Shown: positions 55,740 to 64,000 of the stretch, in pieces
Position numbering within the stretch: the stretch's first letter is position 1
How the letters are laid out: every line of letters begins with the position of its first letter
DNA from: Tenebrio molitor
Lineage: Eukaryota > Arthropoda > Insecta > Coleoptera > Tenebrionidae
Length of the DNA: 64,000 nt
Assembly (NCBI RefSeq): GCF_963966145.1
Contig: NC_091053.1
Span: forward strand, 11,532,001 to 11,596,000
Direction: 5' to 3'
The notes under the pieces: generated by a model
The model's input: the letters and a program-made list of their open reading frames with translations, nothing else
What the model was told of the DNA's origin: nothing
Database searches by the model: none
Translations under genes and position numbers: made by a program

Positions 55740-57230
55740 AGAATTTGTGTCGAAATGATTAAATTTTTCCCTGAAGTTCTTACTTCGTCAAAAAATGTGA
55801 TTGTAAGGATGACTTAATTTTATTGCCTTATTCCGACTTAACAAAGATTTTCCCTAATTACGGGTTTCTTTGCGCCCCTATCCGACTTAACCAGACAGAA
55901 TATTCCAGGTAGTGAATTAAGGCTCCAGTGGAGTAAAATAAAATTCCAGTTTCGAGGAATGTGGGTTGTATACTCTGCAAATTTTGACGGGTGTCAATCA
56001 ATTTGCCGGGGGTCCTTCGAGCAGAAGTTATGGTCACAAAATGCATGCATTTTCTGTCAGGTAGAAATGCCGACACAAACGACGGCCAACAAACCCGTTC
56101 CCGTTATCCCATAAACAATTATTTGGGAATACTCACACTACAAATACGGTAAAAGAAATTTTGTATTCAGAAAAATCATTCATTCGAACTTCTGTGACAA
56201 AACAAAGCGACAGAAAAATTGGAGCATATTATCGGGTTGAATGTTAAAAGTTGTGCCATGTTTATTGATAAATATAAAACATTTTTAGCAAAGAGATGGA
56301 TTAATAAATTCGGATGCAATTCTTGTAATAAAGTGACCATATTCCACACGTGAACTAACAATTGATTTATTTAACGATGGATCATGAAAACCATATAAAA
56401 TTAAAAACATCGCATCCTTATTATAATTAGGTACGAGTACCACAAATATCACCAATCGTGATATTTGTTACTTCGTTGTTTATATACTGCTACCAAAGAG
56501 AAAATCAATTCTGATTTAAAATATTGCATAATTAAAAGGGACGATAGATTCTGGCATGAAATTGATAAATTGGAAATTGAAAATCACTTAGAAACATTTT
56601 ATTTTGGGACTTTCTTCCAGAATTAGTGGATCCTAGACATCAAAGAGGTCAGCCAAATACTAAAAAGATAGTTATAATTTTGCATTGTTAATATTTTAAA
56701 ATTAACTCAATTCGAAATTTTATTCATTTAGATAAGGCGTTAAAAATCTATTTTTTTATTTTTATTAAAATAATAAAAATAAATTAATTAATGAAAGTTG
56801 ATAAGTTGGTTATCTGAAAAAAAAGTAATAACACTATGTCGATGTCGATATTCTCTACCTTCTTGTTTACCTGCAATATTTTTGGTAAACATTTGGAAGG
56901 GTCGTTTCACTTATTATACCTGCATCTTTCATATTGTAGGTAAAAAAAAACATTTACCAATCGTTCGTGAAGTTTTGCATTTTGTCCTGTGCACTAAGAA
57001 GTTACTTGAATATTTACAAGAAAAATATTGATAATCTTCGAGGATTAGGAATAGGAATAGGGCCCATTATGGTCGTATGAATCCAGATATTGCCAGTAAT
57101 CGGCTGGCTTAGAAACCACTGGAGATTATATTCTGAATCAATTCCAATTTTAACAATGGGGCAACGCAATAATGACGAGAGAGGCTAAGAAATAATAGGT
57201 TAACTGCTAGTAACTTTGGAAGAATAATAA
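55740..57230. other. Unassigned intergenic DNA
   Basis: No gene, RNA or clear repeat could be supported in this AT-rich stretch. Confidence 0.4.
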
Positions 57231-57232
57231 AT

Positions 57233-57770
57233 ATGAAAATTACCACGGACACCGCAAATGCGATAAAAGATATTTTATGTCGCCTCGAAAAATCAAAATT
57301 TAAAAATTTACCTGAATCACTGCAATGGGGTATTGACAACGAAGAAAAAGCAAAACAAAAATTGGAAGAAATAACGGGTCTATGTTCGTGCGGTTTATTT
57401 GTAGACATTGAGAAAACATTTTTGGGGGCATCACCAGATGGATTGGTTGATTTGGACTCAATTGTTGAAATCAAGTGTCCATTTGCTGCTCGAAACACCG
57501 ACATCAAAACGGCAATAGAAAAAAAATTAAATATTTAGAAATGAATCCCAGGGATGATGATAAAATATTATTAAAAGAAAATGACAATTATATGTACCAA
57601 GTCCAAGGTCAACTGCTTATGAGCAATCTCCAAAAATGTTATTTTACTGTACCTACACAATGTGACTTAAAATATGTATTGTGCTATTGAAGAAGATGAT
57701 TCTAAATACTGGTACGGTAAAATGATAGATACTTTAGAAATACGAGTATGTTACTGTGTTTTCAATTTGG
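57233..57770 (+). pseudogene. YqaJ-type exonuclease domain, frameshifted
   Basis: Reading three frames in turn gives the core of a YqaJ/lambda-exonuclease-like domain (PD-(D/E)XK fold): LQWGIDNEEKAKQKLEEITG, then FLGASPDGLVD, then IVEIKCPFAAR (catalytic D, E and K), then YMYQVQGQLLMSN. The first shift follows a run of A near 57520-57528; a second near 57675 leads to EEDDSKYWYGKM. Such domains degrade or recombine DNA 5'-3' and occur in phages, large DNA viruses and many animal mobile elements. Here it is degenerate and no partner gene is visible, so the carrier element is unknown. Confidence 0.7.
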
Positions 57771-58014
57771 TTGTAGGTCGTAAAATTTTATGGTACTTTA
57801 AGTTAAAGATCTTGGGGGGCTTATAAATCCTAGTTTACCACTAGCAGGTAATATTTTAAGCAGGGTTGTATTGTACATTTGGTATATTTGCATTGTACGG
57901 CAAACGGCACGCGCCGCTTCCCAACCTTTTCAAACCCAACCATTGTGCCCGTTAATCGCTAATAATATGCAATAAAATTTTACGACCTACAACCAAATTG
58001 AGAATACAATACAT
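57752..58014. mobile_element. MITE, CAATTTGGTTGTAGGTCGTA ends
   Basis: TTTTCAATTTGGTTGTAGGT CGTAAAATTTTA at 57757 and its near-complement at 57972-58006. It begins directly after the exonuclease remnant. Confidence 0.75.
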
Positions 58015-58438
58015 ATTTGAATGGAATGTTGCCCGAAATAACTGACTCGAGAAGTAGCCGAAATTTACCTATAAGAAGCATCTTAAAAAAAGCCTAACAA
58101 TTTATTATAAGTCAAACTATGTACCTGTACCTACCTATAAAAAATTGAATTCTCTGACCCAACAACGATTCAATCATAATTAATAAAGTTTTTATTTAAT
58201 AACAGCAAGAACCAACACAAATGTAATACCTGATTTCGATGGTTCCAAACGTTTGCAGCTTGATAGTCCGTACTGGAAATTTTATAATGTGTACCAGGAA
58301 TTTTGACTCTTTCGATAACAAATGGATTATTGGATTTTCCCGGTCCTTTTAGGTACTTACCTAGGACCACTAATCATCCCCAAGTAACTGTACGGTACGG
58401 TAATAAAATAAAAAAAAAATAAAAATAACAGTACCTAT

Positions 58439-59272
58439 AATCTGTTTCAAAATCAAAAATCCACCACCTGTTGAATTATGTTGGCAGAAAAAAAGAAATC
58501 CCTAGAATAAGTTTCATTTTTTGGGTTGGCCCAACCTCCCGCCAAAATTTGACATTGAACTGTTGAGTTTATTTACGTAACACAAAATAATTATTATGTG
58601 CAAAAAGGTGGCAGCTACCGTCTCATCACTTTTGAGTGATATAATAAAATGAGAATAAAAAAACACGATGAATTACGACCTAAACAACTGTCAACAGTTT
58701 TCTTTCATAACCATACTTTTTTCTGACACTTGCAAACACACTAAAAACAAAAGTTGGCGACGTTGTCGGTTGTATTTTCGCACCTAGGTAACAGATTTAT
58801 ATAAAACACTGAAATGTTAGGGGAAATATTTATATTATTTCTTGCTATATTGGTAACAAACACTTTTTACAAAATCAAATCGGTAGATAGCATTATTCTT
58901 ACATGTAGAACTTAATTAAATTGGTTACATATTTGTAACGCTTCCTATACATATTTCGAATTTTATTTATTGTATTTATCCACCCCCTGAAGATTTTCTC
59001 AAATTTCAGAATTCCACAAAACAACCGGACTTTACCTACAGATTTTACTAAGAATAGCAAAATGAAAAGAAACATGTGCAATGCAAAGGGCAATAAGTAG
59101 TCCTACCTGTTTAACGGTATAGCTGTATTATTATCTTAATCCCTCATTTGCGCGCAAGTGTCCTGTACCTTTTAGGGCCGTCAAACTTCTAGCAACGGGT
59201 AAACTGACCGCGGCGCGCTACTGACCAACACCCGAATGCAGTGTTGGTGGATTTTTGATTTTGAAACAGATT
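58439..59272. mobile_element. TIR element related to 23814-28429
   Basis: Ends are perfect 24-bp inverted copies (TAATCTGTTTCAAAATCAAA AATC) followed by CCACCACCTGTTGAATTATG at the left and its imperfect counterpart GAATGCAGTGTTGGTGG at the right, as in the larger element. The interior (834 bp in all) has no recognised ORF. Confidence 0.75.
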
Positions 59273-59440
59273 ATACATTCCTATCTATATCAAAGTGAAA
59301 GTAACAAAACTGAATGAAGTTCATATTATTGGACCATTTTAATTTATTATAATATAACAGTGTTTTTCTTTTGGTTTTCCTTTTTTGTCAATGGTATTTC
59401 ACTATTTCTCAAAACTATTTCATATTTACCTCACTTTGAC

Positions 59441-59443
<3 letters not shown>

Positions 59444-59477
<34 letters not shown>

Positions 59478-60855
59478 TGTTATGTTGGTTAACAGGTTGT
59501 GCACCCAAACAAAAACCAACAGTAAACAGCGTTATACAATGCAACAGCTCAAAAAGCGACTGTGTACCCGTTACGGGAAACGCTCAATTAAACCTCTGAA
59601 ATGCAGGTAATCAATCTCTTAAATTGTCCAAGACTACTCACAAAAATATCGCACTCACTACAGTTGCTATTGAATAATGTGCAAGCAGTATAAAGAGGGG
59701 AACGATGCAGTATATTAGTAACTGCTCGCGGAACATAAAAAAAACGACCAGATCTAAGATTTGCCCGAGGCACATTGAAATAAATTTGGGATAACAAGAA
59801 GGGAGAATTAATAATGCCGTGTATGATCTTATATAGAAATATCAGAAAACTATCATTACGTCTCATATTGAGAGAACGCAGATTTGCCATATCATAAAGA
59901 ACAGAATTAGGAGTACCTCTTGGAGGAAATTCCGCAATTAACTTGAACAGAAGATACTTGGCAAACTTCCTCTGAACCGACTCCAAAGCATCAACACCTC
60001 TTCGATAGATCGGCGACCATACAATTGAACAGTACTCCAATTTAGATCTGACCAAGGTAAAATAAAGTGCCCTTAAGCAACTCTCAGACCTGAATCGTTT
60101 GCACGATCTAAAGATGAAACCTGAAGTTTTGACTGATGATGCCACAATAATATCAACATGTTCGTTGAAGGTGAATTGAGCGTCAAATGTAACGCCTAAA
60201 TCCTTGAAAGTGAAACACCTAGTCAATGAAGCATTCCCAATTCTATAATCGAACATAAGCGGCTTGGTCTTACGAGAGAACGAGAGAATGTAGCATTTGT
60301 CACGATTCAAGGGGAGACCATTACTGCGACACCAACCATAAAGCACATCAACATTTGATTGCAAACGCATACAGTCAGAAATATCTCTAATAGTAGAATA
60401 CAGCTTAACATCATCGGCAAACAAAAGCACATTTAAACTAAATATTTCAACGATATCGTTAATAAACAAAAGGAAAAGCAAGGGACCTAAATTAGACCCT
60501 TGGGGAACACCTGAATTTACAACTAGCCGAGCAGAATAGAAACCTAAAACATTTACGTAACAAAAACGATCCAATAAATAAGACTCGAATAGATTTAAAA
60601 GAGAGTCACTGAACCCGAAGTGTCTGAGTTTATTTAATAAGATATTATGATCGATGCGATCAAATGCTTTTGAAAAGTCGGTGTAGATGACATCAACCTG
60701 AGTATTTTTATCCAACGCAGCTGAAATGAAATGCGAGATGCAAGATAAATTGGTGGACGTAGACCTACCCCTAAAAAATCCATGCTGATGTTCAGAGATA
60801 ACATTTTGTACATTTAATAGAGCTAGGAAATAGTTTTGAGAAATAGTGAAATACA
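59444..60855 (-). mobile_element. 5'-truncated I/Jockey-like LINE with (AAT)n tail
   Basis: On the minus strand, an RT frame is followed by about 110 bp of 3' UTR and then a run of AAT/TAA triplets (59444-59476). Simple TAA tails are known for I-factor-like LINEs. The 5' truncation falls within or next to a MITE copy (60854-61045). Confidence 0.8.
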
Positions 60856-60880
60856 GTTGGTACAATTTGGTTTTGTCCAT
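59588..60880 (-). CDS. LINE reverse transcriptase, C-terminal 430 residues
   Basis: Open over about 430 codons, although the first few codons come from the neighbouring MITE. It starts within the fingers and has HQHGFFRGRSTSTNL, IYTDFSKAFDRIDH, SGVPQGSNLGPLLFLLFIND and the catalytic FADDVKLY, followed by thumb and C-terminal regions such as DLGVTFDAQFTFNEHV and SKLEYCSIVW. These are hallmarks of Jockey/I-group RTs. The N-terminal endonuclease and ORF1 are missing, so it is a dead 5' truncation, yet the open frame indicates little decay since insertion. Confidence 0.85.
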   Translation of the reverse strand: MDKTKLYQLYFTISQNYFLALLNVQNVISEHQHGFFRGRSTSTNLSCISHFISAALDKNTQVDVIYTDFSKAFDRIDHNILLNKLRHFGFSDSLLNLFESYLLDRFCYVNVLGFYSARLVVNSGVPQGSNLGPLLFLLFINDIVEIFSLNVLLFADDVKLYSTIRDISDCMRLQSNVDVLYGWCRSNGLPLNRDKCYILSFSRKTKPLMFDYRIGNASLTRCFTFKDLGVTFDAQFTFNEHVDIIVASSVKTSGFIFRSCKRFRSESCLRALYFTLVRSKLEYCSIVWSPIYRRGVDALESVQRKFAKYLLFKLIAEFPPRGTPNSVLYDMANLRSLNMRRNDSFLIFLYKIIHGIINSPFLLSQIYFNVPRANLRSGRFFYVPRAVTNILHRSPLYTACTLFNSNCSECDIFVSSLGQFKRLITCISEV

Positions 60881-61045
60881 TTGTCAATTAATTGTCTACT
60901 TGACAATACATACCTATCAAATAATTTCTAAAATTGTCATTGAATTTTGATCATAATTCTAACCTCTCTCTCGCAAGGTTTCACACCATAAAAATGTGCC
61001 AATTTTATTCTGACAGTTTCCGTTTTTTTTTTTTGGAACCAACTA
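60854..61045. mobile_element. Damaged copy of the MITE at 32708
   Basis: TTGGTTTTGTCCATTTGTCA and downstream sequence match 32757-32930. The left terminal part is shortened to TACAGTTGGT, and the right end reads GGAACCAACTACAGT. The LINE on the left abuts it. Confidence 0.8.
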
Positions 61046-61439
61046 CAGTTGACAAAAGAGGAAAATCAAAAGAAAAACAGTGTAATAATTTTATAAATAT
61101 TATTATTCGACGGATTTGGAGACCGATTAGGTTACTATTTAGCGACTTTTGGTAAAGAGTTTGAGGCGTTTGAGCATTTAAAATACTAAAATATTTGTCA
61201 ACCTCTTTACTTTAAAATTTATAATTTAGATTATAAATGTTTCATTAAAAATAAAATTGTTCCCTATGGTTCATTGATAAAAAAATTCACTGTATATTTC
61301 TCGCACAAAAACATGTTCACTTATTCTTTCTACAAAAATGGCGCATAATATTTATGGCACGCGAATCAATGAAAATCCTGATCAGTGCTACCTGTTTTTA
61401 TAATATCGCAAAAATTGCAGAGCACAAATGCGTTGAAGA

Positions 61440-63480
61440 CCCCCTGTAATAAATGACGGCCCAAAGCAATGGAGGACTGACCGAACCCTCGGTCATAAAA
61501 GTATTAGTGCGTTCTAAAGACCTGCGTAAGTCGCTCTCACTAGGCATAAACTATGTACGAGTATGTTCGAGCGGCAAGGGCCGCGTCGTCTTAAGTACGT
61601 TTGGTTGCCTATTTTCGGATTTATTTTTTATAGATAACAAAAAAACTACGACAGTAAAAGGAAAAAGAAAATGCCATCGACCTCCGTATTTTAATTATCT
61701 ATCAAATGAGTGTTTACTTACCGCGAAAAAACGTTCCAGGACAAAAAAATCCGAAAAAAATGATTTCGCGTTTTTATTTAATTACAAATGAAGACCAAAA
61801 TGCAATACATGGAAGATAAACTAGAACAAATGGAAAGACACCAGAAAAAGAACAACATAGTAATTTATGGAATGGAATTGACGGAAGAAAAAAATGAAAC
61901 GTTGGAGAAAAAACTAGAAGAGTGGATCAAAAATAACCTGGGGATAGACGTCGAGATTGAAAGCGTATACAAAATCAATAAGGAAATGTACGTGGGACAA
62001 GTGAGTAAATATGAGAAAAAGATAGAAATAATGAAGAAAAAATAATGCTTAAGGGAAAACGAGAATAAAAAGATCTTTATAACAAATGACCTCACCAAAA
62101 AAGAACGAGATATACAAGGATGGATACGGGAAGAGGCAAATGCAGAAAAAGAAAAAGGCAATAAAGTAAGAATCGGCTACAAGAAACTAACAATAAACGA
62201 AAAAATATGGACATGGAACAACAAGACTGGAAGAACAAAAAGAACAAGTCAAGAGACCTCAAGATCCAAAAAACTAGATAAACATATACACAGAAATCAG
62301 AAAATGGAAAAGACACGGCACGAAAAAGGAACACGAAATAAGGATAACTCAAGGAATTATTGGAAATTAGCAACATGGAACATAAGAGGACTAAGTGGAA
62401 AGGAGAACGAACTAAGAGAAGAATGCCAAAAAATAAAAGTAGACATTCTGGGAATCACGGAACCAAAGAAAAAAGGACAAGGATCAATAGAAGTAGGAAA
62501 CGGGTATTACCTAATTTACAGCGGAGTACCGACAAATGAAAGAGCAAAAGCGGGAGTGGGTTGCCTGATAAACGAGAAATGGAGAAAGAAAATACTAGGA
62601 TGGACATACATATCAGAGAGAATAATAAAAGTTGAGGCGAAGAATGGAGGAAACCCAATAACAATAATAATAACGTATGGGCCAAACGAAGACGAAAAAA
62701 TAGAATAAAAAGATAAATTCTGGGAAGAAATGAATTTAGCTGTGGAAAAAAGTAATGGAACAGTATTCGTCATAGGGGACCTAAAGGGAAGAGTTGGAAA
62801 AAAGGATAATACCACAATGGAAGTAATAGGAAACCATGGAGAAAATATAAGAAATGGAAATGGACGGAGATTAATAGAACATTGCATAGAAAACGACTTA
62901 ATCATAGCAAACACCTTTTATACACACAAAGAAATAAATAAAATAACAAGAGAAGTACAAAGCCGAGCAGAAAAATCAATTATAGATTATATAGTAGAAA
63001 GGAACAAAAGAACAATGATAAAAGACGCTAAGGTCCAAAGAGGACCTGAAATCTATAGCGACCATTACATGTTAGTAGCGAAAATAGCAGACGAAACAAA
63101 ACAAGATACGGAAAAAAGAGCAAGGAATAAATCGAACCCGTGCCATGAAGCTACAAAAACGTATAAGTTACAAGAAAAAGAGCAAGCTGAAAAATACAAA
63201 GAATATGTAGAAGAAAAAATCGAACAAACAAATGAAAAACAAGAACAAATGGGCATAGAAGAAGCATGGCAAACATTCAAAACAAATACTACAAAAAGGA
63301 GCCAGAAAAGTATGCGGAACCGTAGTAATAAATAAAAATAAAAAACAAACAGCTTGGTGGAATGAAGAAATTAAGAAACAAATCAAGAAGAAGAAAACCA
63401 AATGGGAAATATTTAAACTCAAGAACAAGAGAGTCCTATATGAGTTACAAAAGACAACGAGAAGTGGTGAAAAAATTAGT
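61440..63480 (+). pseudogene. LINE 5' half: coiled-coil ORF1 and AP endonuclease
   Basis: The frame at 61788-62045 is rich in Glu/Lys and contains KNNIVIYGME, typical of LINE ORF1-like coiled-coil proteins, and stops early. After a stop-containing stretch, 62304-62708 reads WKLATWNIRGLSGKENEL and KVDILGITEPKKKG, with AGVGCLINEKW further on, and 62730-63335 continues with VFVIGDLKGRVG and YSDHYMLVAKI. These are motifs of an apurinic/apyrimidinic endonuclease (catalytic N, E, D and SDH). GDLKGRVG replaces the usual GDFNGRVG. A shift near 63300 leads to WWNEEIKKQIKKKKTKW. No RT follows. Stops at 62043 and 62706 and the frameshifts make it non-functional. The adenine-rich codon use differs from neighbouring sequence. 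Confidence 0.75.
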
Positions 63481-63490
63481 CAACAACGAG

Positions 63491-63553
63491 TGTCACTTTG
63501 ACAGTATTAATTTCCCGACAACGAAGGTGGAGGGAAATTATGTCAAAGTGACA
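63491..63553. repeat. Inverted repeat at the LINE 3' break
   Basis: TGTCACTTTGACAGTATTAA TTTCCC pairs with GGGAAATTATGTCAAAGTGA CA around GACAACGAAGGTGGA. It sits where the LINE sequence stops, so it may be the inserted element that truncated it. Confidence 0.8.
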
Positions 63554-63833
63554 GGAGTGGCTACCTTTTGAGAGCTTGAGTGTTAAAACAGATCATTTCA
63601 AGAGCTAGATTGTATTTCGGTTGATTATTTCGTGAATTAAATAGTACCATTTGACAACAGTATTTATTTTATTACTTTAGCAATAGGATTGAAAACATCT
63701 GAGAAACCTACTTGACGAATTATCGAATTATCACTATAATCCAAAAAATAAAGCCTTACGATTGGTCGAAAACGATGATGAATGAAATAATCAGCTATAA
63801 ATTATCTCATCGAATTACGCTCGAGGTTTTTTT

Positions 63834-63991
63834 CGTCCAGGATAAAATTTCATTTTTTAAACTCCAATTTGGTTTCTTTTTGGTAAATTGACTCCACAAA
63901 CCACCAGATAAAAAAACTCGTCCTTCGGACTCGTTTTTTTTATCGGGTGGTTTGTTTCGTCAATTTAATTCAATTCAATTTTATCCGGACA
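63834..63991. repeat. Palindrome with ACTCGTCCTTCGGACTCG apex
   Basis: Outer GTCCAGGATAAAATTT pairs with AATTTTATCCGGAC at the window edge; inner TAAATTGAC, ACAAACCACC and ATAAAAAAACTCG pair with CGTTTTTTTTAT, GGTGGTTTGT and GTCAATTTA. It fits the CTCG-apex palindrome class. Confidence 0.8.
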
Positions 63992-64000
63992 AAAAAAAAC

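Noticed and set aside
58170..58370. Minus-strand frame with KGPGKSNNPFVIERVKIPG as a possible exon
   Set aside because: It looks protein-like, but no reliable splice partners or family could be named.
59444..59476. Independent microsatellite
   Set aside because: The triplet run directly follows the 3' UTR of the minus-strand LINE and is better explained as its tail.

Overview
The window looks like insect nuclear DNA, most probably from a beetle (inference). It is AT-rich, has short GT-AG introns, carries an insect-type (7tm_6) odorant receptor, and is crowded with Tc1/mariner-type MITEs with TA target duplications, R4/Dong-like, Jockey/I-like and endonuclease-type LINEs and a Ty3/Gypsy-like element. 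No bacterial features, CRISPR arrays, rRNA or tRNA genes were found. Only two host loci are well supported: a tandem odorant receptor pair and a divergent PKG-like kinase.

Region 1-19.1 kb is a tandem segmental duplication. Copy A (about 152-7690) holds a receptor pseudogene: its 5' end is missing, a 7-bp insertion breaks exon 3, exon 4 is mostly deleted, and a 3.6-kb LTR retrotransposon sits in the last intron. Copy B (about 11711-19130) holds an apparently intact seven-exon receptor of 386 codons (11536-13674). Copy B alone has a nearly complete restriction-endonuclease-type LINE (14631-18357) and a MITE, so each copy serves as an empty-site control for insertions in the other. The LTR element has two identical 193-bp LTRs, a 4-bp target duplication and an open gag-protease-RT-RNase H frame, but no integrase.

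Region 19.1-33 kb is a transposon graveyard: a near-perfect long hairpin (19606-19767), several TIR elements, a possible small two-exon gene (22834-23293), and a large TIR element (about 23814-28429) with a 1.34-kb solo LTR and a 5'-truncated LINE copy inside it, followed by a foldback element (28435-29150).

Region 33-43.2 kb holds a broken Jockey-like LINE with PHD and CCHC motifs, a separate RT fragment, and what appears to be a mariner-type transposon (ends near 36847 and 43192) enlarged to 6.3 kb by nested insertions, including a Cys-rich gene remnant and an element with an 8-bp target duplication.

Region 43.6-51.9 kb carries, on the minus strand, the 3' exons of the kinase, split by a 5-kb intron that contains a 669-bp nearly identical tandem duplication and several MITEs. 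Region 52-64 kb returns to transposons: a third LINE fragment, MITEs, a degenerate YqaJ-type exonuclease domain, an I/Jockey-type RT with an (AAT)n tail, an endonuclease-type LINE 5' half, and hairpins.

A recurrent unexplained feature is a set of at least ten imperfect palindromes of 100-180 bp whose apex carries short CGAG/CTCG repeats and several of which share an outer motif near ATAGTATATTACATA while their arms are unrelated to one another.
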